A DNA stretch of 51,674 bases from Haplomitrium mnioides. Taxonomy: Eukaryota; Marchantiophyta; Haplomitriopsida; Calobryales. The stretch is taken from assembly GCA_049999725.1 (NCBI GenBank), contig JBNGIS010017991.1:1-51674 (forward strand), read 5' to 3'. Positions 36,726 through 46,856 of this stretch are shown here, piece after piece. Below the pieces are notes generated by a model that did not search any database, was not told the origin of the DNA, and worked only from the letters and a program-made list of their open reading frames with translations. Both the position numbers and the translations under genes were made by a program. Positions within the stretch are counted from its first letter, which is position 1; each line of letters starts with the position of its first letter.

Positions 36726-37004
36726 GGATGCGATCTTTTGGGATGACCAACTCATTAGTGGTCAGCATGCAGCCTTATGGGACAGTCAAGGCTATTGCTG
36801 GAGGCGTAGTATCAGGCACCACAGAGGCCATGTTAGGGTTGATCCACACATCTAAAAATGCAGCAAGTCATTTTTCTGATGATCAAATTTCAGCCCAAAG
36901 GAGTGATAGTTCAGCGACTCACAATTCAGGTCTGACTCCACCATATGACATTTCAGCCAATCAAGTTTCAGCAAAGCCAGATGTGAAGCAAGAAGATCAC
37001 TTGA

Positions 37005-37800
37005 CTCTTGTGGAAAAATGGGTGCCACTAGTTGGACCACAATTAACAAGAGGTCAGAGTGCAAAGGTACATCAGTTCTTGCGTGGTTATTCACATTGTT
37101 TTGCTTTTAGCATGAAGGATCTAGGGACTTTGAGAGGACCAGGCATTCGTATTGAGTTGGCTAGTGATGCGCCTATTTTTCGACACCCATACCATTATAG
37201 TGTCATTGGTGGAGATGTCATTTGGAGAATATGCATCTGCAACAGTGATGCCGATCAAGAAGGATGTGCATGAGAACTACACCGACAGAAGGATGTGTGG
37301 TGATTATCGTCCTATCAATCAGCAGACCAAGTCTGATAGGTATGCTATGCCTACACCTGAGGAGATCTTTGATGCAGTTGGGCATGCTAAGATCTTTAGC
37401 TCATTGGATTTGAGGGCAGGGTACCATCAGCTACCATTGAGGCAAGAGGATAGGAACAAAACAGCGTTTTGGAGTATTGATGCACACGGCAAGGATCGGC
37501 TATATCAGTGGTTGTTCTTACCATTTGGGTTGAAGAACGCACCAGCTGAATTCCAGAGGGTGATGGACAGAGTTCTTGCAGGTTTGGACTTTGTCAAGTG
37601 TTATATTGATGATATTCTGGTTTATTTGGCACATGTGGACGAGCATCGGAAGCATCTGCAGGTGGTGTTCGACACGCTCATGTACCACGGGTTGAAGCTG
37701 CATCCAAGCAAGTGCAAATTTTTCCAGGACCAAATTGAGTATTTGGGACACACTATATATCTAGGAGGATTGGGTATGTAGCAAACTAAGGTGAGTGCCA
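37005..37800 (+). pseudogene. Reverse transcriptase of element 2
   Basis: The conserved N-terminal block F-L-R-G-Y-S-H-C-F-A is followed by a frame slip near 37200. RT blocks are then continuous: R-M-C-G-D-Y-R-P-I-N, F-S-S-L-D-L-R-A-G-Y-H-Q, F-G-L-K-N-A-P-A-E-F-Q-R-V-M and C-Y-I-D-D-I-L-V-Y near 37599-37625. It ends with Y-L-G-H and a TAG at about 37779 in a Gln-like position. The Y-I-D-D core and L-K-N-A-P block are standard Ty3/Gypsy. Confidence 0.9.
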
Positions 37801-38400
37801 TTGTTGAGATTCCACAACGCACTGATGTGAGTAAAGTTTGTGCATTTTTTGGATTGGCTGGTTACTATAGAAGATATATGAAAGGTTTCAGCCAAATCGC
37901 CAAGCCCTTGACCATGCTCATCAAGCTGGATCAAGAATGGATTTGGGGTGAAGATCAAGATAGAGCCTTTCAGGAGTTGAAAGATAGATTGACTTCTGCA
38001 CCTATTTTGAGGCGACCTCTTGCAAGGAGACCGTTTCAACTTCATACAGATTGGAGTAGCGCAGGGCTGGGAGCAGTGCTGACCCAGAAGCATGAGAAGG
38101 GAGAAGAGTTCATGGTAGTCTTTGCAAGCAGATCGAATAATTTGGTCGAGGCTAAGTATAGTTCCTATGAGGGAGAGTGTTTTAGCAGCAATGTAGGTTG
38201 TTGCACACTTTTGTTGTTACTTGTTTGGTACTCTCTTCACTTTGGTTACAGATCATCAACCCCTTAAATGGTTGATGGAATCTGATAAACTCATAGGCAA
38301 GCTTACCAGGTGGGCATTGTTGTTGTAGGAGTACGACTTCCAGGTGGTTCATAGGCCTGGTACGACCAACTTGGATGCAGATGGATTGAGCCGCAATCCA
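37801..38400 (+). pseudogene. RT connection and RNase H of element 2
   Basis: F-F-G-L-A-G-Y-Y-R-R-Y opens the connection. RNase H shows L-H-T-D-W-S-S-A-G-L-G-A-V-L, then Y-S-S-Y-E-G-E-C. After a frame slip near 38240 come D-H-Q-P-L-K-W-L and the terminal N-L-D-A-D-G-L-S-R. A TAG precedes E-Y-D-F-Q-V-V-H where Gln is expected. Confidence 0.88.
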
Positions 38401-38749
38401 TCCACAAGCCAGCATGATGAGACTGGTGTGCATTGGCATGAGGAGTCTGATGAGGAGATGGTGTCGGGTTGCATGCATCTGCCTTTCTTTTTTAGATGCC
38501 AGCTTGGAGTGGATTGGTGGCTAACCTTGCTGATAAAGTGGTTGTTGAGACCTCAACATGTGATAGAGTTGAGGATTCTAACTTGGATCAGGATATTCAC
38601 AATGATGGGCATGTGCTAGAGTATCTACGCACAGGTTTTGTGAGTGGACAACTTGATGCCAAGGAGAGAGATAGAGTCCAACAGCAAGCCAAGAGGTTCC
38701 GATGGGAAGGGGCTCAGATTTTGCACGTCTAGACAGATGGAAAGGTACG

Positions 38750-39880
38750 TGTTGTGCCTAAGCTAATGCAGCGTCTTGCGCTGGTGCGTCATGCCCACGA
38801 AGAGTTGGGACATTTACGAGTGAAGCGCACCTATAGTTTATTGCAGATACAGTATTGGTGGAGGGGCATGAACACTGATGTGCAGCAATGGGTAGCCAAG
38901 TGTGTGGTGTGTGATCGAGTTCGAGCATCATTTAATGCTCCCACTCCTAAACTGCAGCCACTACCGATCATGGGTTTGGGATATCGTTGGAGTTTGGATT
39001 TTGCAGGTCCCTTGCCTTTGACCCAACGGCATAATCGATATGTGTTGGTAATGGTGGAGCATTTCTCCAAGTGGATTGAGTTGGTAGCCTTGCCAGACAA
39101 GACCAGTGGAAGAGTGGCTGTCACTTTCTTGGACTGAGTTCTCAGTCATTTTGGGGCACCAACCGAAGTGTTGACAAATCAAGGTACAGAATTTCGAGGT
39201 GAGTTTGAAGTTTTGTGTGAGCAAGCTCTCATTGATCACCGTACTACGTCTAAAGATCATCCTGAGGCAGATGGGTTGGCTGAGCGAGTGGTTCAGACGG
39301 TGAAAAGAGCATTGCGCAAGTATGGCTTGCAAGTTGGTCACCATGGGGATTGGGATCTTGAGTTACAATGGCTTGCGGTGGGTTATAGATTTAGTAAGCA
39401 AGCATCCTTGGCATCTTTTCCACCCTATTTCCTGTTAGATGGGAGGGAACCTAATTTACCCTCCTCTATTCGACGTGATGTTACCATGGTTGTAGATCGA
39501 GATGTTTGGGTGCAAGTGTGTTCACATAGAGCCCGGGTGTTCGAGAAAGTCATGCCCATGGCGTTCGACAACCTTGCCATTGCTCAATATCGTGATACTT
39601 TATGATATGCTACCATACGTGGAGGTGGATATCGCACTAGGATTCAGAGGTTTCATCCTGGTGATTATGTTTATTTGCAGTAGACATCACCCACGACACT
39701 TGATGTCACTGTTGGACGACGGATTCTACGAGTACGTGAGGTACTGCCTTCGGGAGTTTTGCAGCTAGAGGGACGTGATGACATGGTTTGGAAGGATCAT
39801 GTGCGCAATTGTGCACCTTGTCATCTTCCGAACATTGATGGCACTATGGATCCCACTGTGGCATAAGTTTTTGCAGGTTT
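38750..39880 (+). pseudogene. Integrase of element 2
   Basis: The HHCC domain H-A-H-E-E-L-G-H ... C-V-V-C-D-R lies at about 38790-38925. The core shows S-L-D-F-A-G-P-L-P (first catalytic Asp) and L-T-N-Q-G-T-E-F near 39166-39190, where the second catalytic Asp reads Asn by one G-to-A change. D-G-L-A-E-R-V-V follows near 39270 with the catalytic Glu. A short TGA/TAG-interrupted C-terminal part (about 39600-39870) includes H-P-G-D-Y-V-Y-L and R-R-I-L-R-V-R-E-V-L, the small beta-barrel typical of Gypsy integrases. Confidence 0.88.
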
Positions 39881-39884
39881 GAAG

Positions 39885-40019
39885 TGTATGTTGTGTGGTT
39901 CCTCTAAGGGAGCCGCCACTATGTTGATTTGTGACAGATGTTCTAAAGGATGGCATATGTCATGTTTGACGTCTCCATTAGTTACTATTCTTGGCGGATC
40001 ATAGTTGTGCCCTCACTGT
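39885..40019 (+). pseudogene. PHD finger at the C-terminus of element 2 integrase
   Basis: C-M-L-C, then M-L-I-C-D-R-C, then G-W-H-M-S-C, then a TAG where PHD fingers carry Trp, then L-C-P-H-C. Spacing gives the C4-H-C3 zinc signature of PHD fingers (PF00628). In other proteins such fingers read histone H3 tail marks. Its place after the integrase barrel is where chromoviruses carry a chromodomain, so a role in chromatin targeting of integration is a reasonable inference. The frame is the same as the preceding integrase and continues to a stop at about 40074. Confidence 0.8.
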
Positions 40020-40183
40020 TCATAGAATAACTAGTTTCCATTGAGTTCTAGGGTTGGTATAGATTATAGGAGGTGAACGATGGGGCTCCATTGCACCTGG
40101 CCTCCTAGCCTTTGCATCAGTAGGTGTATATCAATTTTGTAGGAGATAGATGGCTAGCTAGTGTTAGGGGACTTGACCACCAG

Positions 40184-40194
40184 CTATGGGGAGA
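40184..40194 (+). other. Polypurine-like tract of element 2
   Basis: The purine-rich run around TATGGGGAGAT lies just before the first TGTAAGGTCTT of the LTR-like repeat. Confidence 0.5.
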
Positions 40195-40195
40195 T

Positions 40196-40596
40196 TGTAA
40201 GGTCTTATGCATTGTATGTGCATGAGACTCAATTGCGTGTCATTCTCTGTTGTATGTCGGTAGATGTCATGGAATGTGTGTGGACCATGTAGTTGTGTAA
40301 GCGATGTGTATGCGTATGACAGCTGTCACAACATTACATGTAGTTTTCTATGTTTAGACATTTTGAGTTTTTTGTCTTTTTGTGCCTTAGTATATAAGGC
40401 CATGTACTCTCATCGAAAGGTTATCTTTCGATGTCTCATTTTACTGATTATATGAACCAAAAAGAGAGCTGTGGTATTGCAGCTCTTGGAGAAGCGTGGA
40501 TTCCTTGTGAGCAAAGGTGCGCTAGTTCTAATATCAGAAGATCAACACACACACTTTTGGGAATTTCTTCAAGAAGGTATCACTCAAAGAAAAGCA
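40196..40596 (+). repeat. 3' LTR of element 2
   Basis: Starts TGTAAGGTCTTATGC and ends AAAGCA, with TG..CA ends, about 401 bp. It contains a TATA-like GTATATAAGG at about 40390. It is followed after one base by a second copy of its own start. Confidence 0.65.
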
Positions 40597-40597
40597 T

Positions 40598-40724
40598 TGT
40601 AGGGTCTCATGCATTGTATGCGCATGAGACTCAATTGCGTGTCATTCTCTGTTGTATATCAGTAGATGTCATGGAATGTGTGTGGATGATGTAGTTGTGT
40701 AAGCGATGTGTATGCCCACGACAA
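40598..40724 (+). repeat. Truncated second LTR copy
   Basis: About 125 bases nearly identical to the first 125 bases of 40196-40596, starting TGTAGGGTCTCATGC and losing similarity after GTGTATGC. This suggests a tandem LTR remnant. Confidence 0.75.
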
Positions 40725-40909
40725 TAAAAATATTAACTTTAAGTTAAAGTTTCATTTACAGAGAACAACATTCAACTTGGAATGATTTATGGTCACAAGT
40801 TCAAGTTGGAAAAAAATCCAACAAGTTGCTAAAAATGATTTTCAAATACTTTTGGAAATGATCATCTTAAATTATACCTAATTTGCAAATACAAAATTCT
40901 TGAAGGACT

Positions 40910-42115
40910 TTAGTCGCTGGTCTCGATTTCTTCGGATTCAACTTTAGAAGATTCATCAAGGTTTGCTTGATCTGTCTCAATGTTTATGATAGTCATTGAA
41001 TCTCTTTGAAACATTTCAAGATTGAGGGCTTTTTGTCTTTCGTACTCAAATAGATTTGCTTTAATGGTAGCCAGAGTGGTTTTTCCCAATTGGTTTTTTT
41101 GGATGAGCATAAAATCAAACGTTAGAATCGTGTTTTGTGTCATATTAAGTACTTCAATGTGTAACTTGGATTTGCGTTTCCCTTTTGTTGCTGCTATTTT
41201 TTTTTGGAAGTATTGACAAGAAAATGCATCTTCAACCAAACAAGCAAACTATTGAACTCGTACTTGTTTTGGGTTTGGCGGATTTCCTCATCAAATAACA
41301 AAAATTTGAGATTTTTGGCAACCCAAAATGGTCTGCTCTTTGGATCTAGAGATGCAACAACACAAATAAACATTCTAGCTTTCAAATCATGTAGATTGCC
41401 AAATTTATGCCTGTATCGAGTATTGTGCGAAAGAGTACTTTCTCGCAGCCTAGGTACTCCATCATAGATTGCTCAATGTGTAGAAAGTATTTGTTGTACG
41501 GGAGTATCGTCTTCTATTTGTGGAGCTTGAAGCTGAGAATCTCGACAAATTTTATTTTGAAAATCATTACAAGTGTTTGATTGTTGTGAAGGTGGAAAGG
41601 TAAATTGTACTTCAAGTCGTTGCCTTTTTTTTCAAGGATGTAGACCGCAATCTCTTGTTGGGCAAGAAAAAAATCATTCCACTATTGAATATCAGAATTT
41701 GTAAAGAACTTGTAGCAGTTCTCATTTATGTNNNNNNNNNNNNNNNNNNNNNNNNNNNNNNNNNNNNNNNNNNNNNNNNNNNNNNNNNNNNNNNNNNNNN
41801 NNNNNNNNNNNNNNNNNNNNNNNNNNNNNNNAAAGTAATATCATGTATCCTTTGAACCAAAGAAGGACTTTGCTGCAGAAACATTTTGAAATCCCAAGTT
41901 TCCAACAAAAGAGTCACGTGAGGTTTAGGATTATAAGATAATTGAAGTGCCTTGCTTAGAATGGTGATCGTGAAAGCTTTGATACGTTTTAAACGTTTCG
42001 ATAATCGGCTGAACATTTGATCAATTTGATCATGAGTATAGCCGACCATGAGAAATCCCACCTTGATTTTTTGAAAAACATTCTTGGCAATAAGGAGACT
42101 AAGATATCCAAAGAG
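40910..42115 (-). pseudogene. DUF7869-like family, fragment F2b
   Basis: On the minus strand from 42115: F-G/Y-L-S-L-L-I-A-K-N-V-F, V-G-F-L-M-V-G-Y-T-H-D-Q-I-D and L-L-E-T-W-D-F. After a gap come P-F-W-V-A-K-N-L near 41320 and a C-terminal exon ending at 40910 with L-A-T-I-K-A-N-L-F-E-Y and an acidic tail. The last 300 bases are open. Sequence upstream of 42115 (the Q-L-D-N part) is missing, and the upstream region of PM copy D begins there. P-F-W-x-A-K reads like a small SH3/BAH-type module, but this is only an impression. Confidence 0.5.
41732..41831. other. Assembly gap of 100 N
   Basis: Exactly 100 N within fragment F2b. Confidence 0.98.
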
Positions 42116-42378
42116 GAAAGAATTCTTGTTCTCTATAGAACTATTTTAACAAATATTATGAAACTCCTACAACACTCTTAAAAGATGTAGTTTTGTCGTT
42201 TGTCTTGTAAAATGACAAAATTAAGAACTTTTTGGGAAGAAAATGAAAAAAAGAAACTGGAAAGATATAAACAAGCAATGCTTTATATACTAACTTTTTT
42301 TTTGCACCACGTAAACCTACGTGTCAAGAGCTCTACGAATTAATTTTTGGTGGGAAAAGGCGTTTTTAAAAATTTAGC

Positions 42379-42386
42379 TATAAAAG
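42379..42386 (+). promoter_or_regulatory. Putative TATA box of copy D
   Basis: TATAAAAG lies about 180 bases before the ATG. The sequence after it, GGAAAGTTTCTTTC, is also found downstream of the TATA box of copy C, so the promoter region belongs to the family. Confidence 0.6.
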
Positions 42387-42984
42387 GAGCGCCAGTGGAA
42401 AGTTTCTTTCTATTGTTGCAAGTTTAGTTTTTGGTTTTTGTTTTCTGATTATTATGTTTTTCATTTTCTCAAATTTCTGCCATTTCTAGCGTTTAGTGAT
42501 TGCTTAACTTTTGTTTAGTACATTTTTCACCTCCAAAAACATCTTTTTTTTTCTATCTTGACAATGGCCTCTCAAAGAACTGTTTCCAGCCCTGCCAAAC
42601 CGAAGCCATATAGGTATTCAGATGTTATCAAGGCTCTAGAACTTGCAAGACTCGAGTGGAAATGGCTCGTAAACTATTGTTCGTTGAGAGACCCAGATCA
42701 CCATCTTTACCTTTTTGCAGGTGAAGGTGAAAATTTCAATTTGGGTCTACTGGTCCAAATTACAATGATACGGGAAGGAAAGAATGCCAACATCAGGCTG
42801 TTGTATAGGCCCAAGACTCAATTACGCTTTATAGTGCAAATCGCAAGCGATTTGATTTTTCTGAGTACAAGGAGAGAGATGTATTTGCTGCGAATCTTTA
42901 GGAGTCAAGAGAAGATGGAAAGGTGAGTTCTGAAATCTATTTTCTTATTCCTTTTTCCTTGCTTAGTTGTAACTCCTAGGATAT

Positions 42985-43265
42985 CCTTGAACGTCTAGAC
43001 TTGAATAGCCCTGTGCGAATTGACTTGAGAGTCCATGCGCGGATTTACTCTGAAGTCCATGCACGCATGGACTTCATAGTTCAAATCGTAGAGACTCTCA
43101 AGTTCCTGTGTGAAGGGACTTGAGAGTCCATGCTTGCTTGGACTCTAAAGTCCATGCACACATGGACTTCAGAGTCCTTGCGCTTAGGAACTTGAGAGTC
43201 CATGCGCACTTGGACTTTAGAGTCCATGCGCGCATGGTTTTTAGAGTCCTTGCGCACGCTTGTAT
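42985..43265. repeat. Palindromic array in intron 1 of copy D
   Basis: About 11 units of the 24-nt self-complementary repeat within intron 1 (42923-43347). GACTTGAGAGTC and GACTTCAGAGTC linkers are common. Confidence 0.9.
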
Positions 43266-44904
43266 TTTTTTAAAGTTCTTGCGCTTTCTGAATGTCACTC
43301 CAACATTTTCACTAATGCCAAATAGTTTTTTTTTCAATTCACTCAGTATTTGGCCGATTTTGTTGATTCGTACAATGACGCAAAGCAAATCGAGCGGGAC
43401 TTCATCAAGCTCGCAATACAAACTAAGACTCTAAAGCCCAAGCAGGGCGTTAATATTCAACAGCTTGTGCCGCATCCGTCTACGACAACATTCTCGGTTC
43501 ACGCTATAGAGACTTCTTCCCAGAAGAAGAGAAAGAAGCCGGAGCCAATTGAGGCTCAAAAGAAAAAGAAACCAGCAGCAAAGAAGCAAAAACCTGCACC
43601 AGCACCGGTTGTTGAGAAGGAGCCAGCCCCCTTAGAATCTGAAGCAAAATCTACTTTGTTTGCCCCCTTGTCTTCATCACCAAGCAACTCGAGGCAGGAG
43701 CAAGAGCAAGAGCCTCAGCTAGTTCAAGCTCCAACGTCAAGAGCAAAAAGGCAATCCCACAAGGGTTGCGTACTTTTCAAGAAAGAGAGCAGGTGGATCC
43801 TCAGATAGTGTCTGAGGAGGAGAAAAACAAGATAAAGGAGTTTGCAATCTAGCGCTACAGAGTCCGTGAGGAGACCATCACAATCAAGATGGAAAACTTA
43901 AATCTGCCCGAGCCTAGAATGGACAAGTAGGGTCTATTCTAAATTTAAAGATTAAATGAGGATTTTGTGGAGCTTCTTGTGCAAAGAATGCTCACAAATA
44001 AGTATGTGCATTCTTTTTTCATCGTGGTTGTAGACTCAAAGTGTGGTCTCAAGGACAAGTCAGAGTTCGACATCAAGAACCCTGACAAATATCATTACGA
44101 GATTGCAAGAGGCAATCACAGTGTTGTAGCAAAGCAGCTACTCATTACAAAATATGGGGTGAAGAATCCTTCTTTGTCGCTCTGCAACTGTTATGTGTGC
44201 ATGGGTTTTACACCATTAGAGGCCCGTATTTTTGCAACCGATGACAATTACGACCAAAGATACATGCTTGAGATGACATCTATTCAAAAGGTTGAGTATT
44301 GGCATCGACGATTTGTAGAGAGTGGGATGTTTTCATCCCAAAAATTGAAAAGGGAGCTAATGCTAGAAACCCTCGAGATCAAACCAAAGTCTACACTTGA
44401 AAAGACCATGACTTCTCAAGACAACTGGTTCCAGCTAGCATTCAAAAGTGGAGAGCTCTAGGATTTACACCAGAGCATTTCTTTAATGTAGGAGAAGAAT
44501 ATTGTGAAAAGCCAGAAGCCAAAGGCCAAAGGATCTCTCAAGATGGAGGATATGAAGTGCATGCCTTGGAGGTCTCTTTAGGGTCTTCCAAATGAAGTTA
44601 AGATTTTTGTTTTGAAGCGAGTGGAAGCCGGAGACCTTTCAATAGACGAGATGTCTTGGGAGGTAGAGAGACACAAAGTTTTGGCTGTAATAGTAAAGAG
44701 TTTTTGTTTTGAGGTTTATTGGAGTTCGTGGGAAGAGGCAAGAGAAGAGTACCCTCTTCACACTAAAGAGTCGAAGATGGCTTCCTTTTATTCAAGCTTT
44801 GAAAAGCTTCTGGTAACTCCTTTCTTTGGACCTACAATTATTTATTTGAATTTGCATTGAATATTTTGCAAACTTTTGTTGTACGTTAAACGTTTATGGT
44901 CTCT

Positions 44905-45475
44905 ACTTGCATGGACATGGATGTCCATGCGCACATGAACTTCGATGTCTAACCTCGCTTAGACTTCCAAGTCCATACCGGCATGGACTTCGATGCTCAC
45001 ATGCGCTTGGACTTCAAAGTCCATGTGAGCATGGACTTTGATGTCCATGCGCGCATAGACTTCGAATTCCAAACGCAAATCAACTTTCAAGTCCATGCGC
45101 ACATGGAATTCGACGTCCAAATGCGTATCGACTTTCAAGTCCATGCGGGCATTGACTTCAAAGTCCATGCGCGCATGGACTTTGTTGTTCAAGAGCACTT
45201 GGACTTCGAAGTCCATGCGAGCATGGACTTTGAAGTCCAAACTCATGTGGACATGGATGTCCATGCGCACATAGACTTCGAAGTCCATATCTAGCATGGA
45301 CTTTTTAATCCAAGCACTAAGACTTTGAAGTCCATACGCGCATGGACTTGAAAGTCGATGAGCGTATAGACATCAAAGTCCTTGCATGCATGGACTTCAA
45401 AGTCTTAGTGCTTGGATTACGAAGTCCATGCATGCTTAGACTTCGATGTCGATGCGCACATAGACCCTAAAATGT
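44905..45475. repeat. Largest palindromic array, intron 2 of copy D
   Basis: About 23 units fill most of intron 2 (44813-45540). The consensus is GGACTTCGAAGTCC plus ATGCGCGCAT, 24 nt. Each of the two parts is a perfect palindrome, so the whole array is self-complementary in every register. Both strands read the octapeptide M-D-F-E-V-H-A-R over and over. Confidence 0.93.
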
Positions 45476-46850
45476 TTTATGTTCTCTACCTGAAAATGTT
45501 TTTATCACTCTTTAATGTTTTCAGTTCGATTTTTGTGCAGGAGGACAAAACATTTAAACGGCAGCTAGCAAAGAAACTGACAGCAGCTGTGAAAGGAAGG
45601 AAAAAATCTAGGGTCGAAGAAGCCCCTGAAGGTCAAGACTAGCCTTCGACGTTGGTCTCTTATCCTCTTGCTTTTCTTCTCCACTGCCAAAAGGCTAGAG
45701 AGTGGAAAGCGCAACAACAAAAAGGTGTTGCATCTCTCACAACTCAAGGAGTTGTGAGAGATGAGGAACATAAATTAATGTCGTATGTAGATGGTTTCAA
45801 TGTGGCTTTTTATCAAGTCCACGGGGAGCCCAATGCTCGGCAATTGAAGGGCATTGTGAAACCTAGGTGTTTCACTTTAGCTATTGTTGACATTCCTTGT
45901 GGGTACAACCTTAAGAAATGCAAGCATGATGACTCGAAACCCTTTTCAAAAGATCATATTTTTGTTATGGTATCATTTTTTGCGGCAGTTACAACTTCAG
46001 AGTTTTGGCCTTTTGTGATCATTCATTCTTTACAGCAATTTGGCATCATCGAGGACGCCCATTCTGAAGTCTGTTGTGCAATCGATCACGACATCTGGTG
46101 AGTTGTTCTTTTTTCTTTTTCTTTTTCTTTTTTTGATTTCTCTATTTTTTACTTCTCTTGTATTTTGGTTGCAATGTTTGATTTGATTGTTTTTCTTTTT
46201 GTAGAGACAAAAGCAATATTCATCATTGTGGTGGTCCTAGAATCACACATGCCCACAAGTATTGGATGGTGGGCTACTGGACTAAGGAAGGAAAGAGGAG
46301 CATGCGCCTCTTTAATTTGCAGCCTTCTTGTGCAACCGGACTTCCTCAGCAGATTGTGCGGAGTGTTTTTAGTTGCTCTGCAATTTTGGCAAAACTTAAA
46401 CATCCAAGAGATAATGCTCTTGTCAATGTTTATCAGAAGCTACAAGCTCTCTACAATTTTTTTATTGACCATTTATCAACAGAGCATGATTGGATCCTTG
46501 ATCTCTGCTCTAGGTCTGGCACATGCCTTGTCTATACTTTAAAGCAGATGCAAAACTGCATCACCATGGAATATGATAGACATCAGTCTATTTATATTCC
46601 TTAGAGGGTTTGGGAGATGGCTTCCTTGCCATCCCATGCGACTGAGTCACAGATAGTTTTTGCATACCACAAGGAACCTATTCCTTCTAGTACTGCAGGT
46701 GCTTCTAGTGACTCTGTTGTAATATCGGGGACTGGAAAGTCTTGATAGGATTCTCTAGAGGCTGCAGATGCTCAACTTGTAGATTTAGATGAGACAATTC
46801 CACCTGAAGAGGATAGAGTCTAAGGATCTATTTTAACAATTTGTATTATT

Positions 46851-46856
46851 AATAAA
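46851..46856 (+). terminator. Putative polyadenylation signal of copy D
   Basis: AATAAA lies 28 bases after the stop codon of copy D. Confidence 0.5.

Larger units (their letters stand above)
33858..40724 (+). mobile_element. Ty3/Gypsy element 2 with cytosine methyltransferase and PHD finger
   Basis: The order is gag, one zinc knuckle, C5-cytosine methyltransferase domain, RT with Y-I-D-D, RNase H, integrase, PHD finger, polypurine-like tract and LTR-like repeats. Long stretches remain open, so it is younger or less decayed than element 1. I could not find an aspartic protease motif; the methyltransferase occupies the segment where protease usually lies. The 5' LTR was not found, so the left boundary is provisional. 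An extra gene inside gag-pol in one orientation and largely one frame argues for a captured domain rather than a nested insertion. Confidence 0.82.
42564..46823 (+). pseudogene. PM family copy D: full-length ParB-like/amino-methyltransferase gene
   Basis: Exons: 42564-42922, 43348-44812, 45541-46097, 46205-46823; introns are gt..ag. Intact length would be about 1000 residues. Exon 1 encodes a W-L-V-N and H-L-Y-L-F-A domain I do not recognise. Exon 2 has a Lys-rich, NLS-like linker (about 43520-43600). It then has a ParB/sulfiredoxin-like domain with Y-E-I-A-R-G-N-H-S-V-V-A at about 44096-44131, followed by T-P-L-E-A-R-I-F-A-T-D-D-N. Exon 3 holds the motif IV region (I-P-C-G-Y-N here, I-P-Y-G-Y-N in copy C). 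Exon 4 has Y-Q-K-x-Q-A-L and D-L-C-S-R-S-G-T-C, which is damaged motif I. The order IV, X, I is that of beta-class methylases. Frameshifts lie near 42795 and 43770, and several stops, mostly TAG, interrupt it. Bacterial and phage proteins combine ParB-like and N4/N6 methylase domains, which supports the reading. Confidence 0.62.

Noticed and set aside
42558-42926. An independent gene of 122 codons at the start of copy D
   Set aside because: It is exon 1 of the PM family read past a one-base deletion near 42795; copies A and E show the proper frame and the donor site.
44905-45475. CRISPR-like regular repeats
   Set aside because: There are no unique spacers; the units are contiguous, diverged and self-complementary, and the context is a plant intron.
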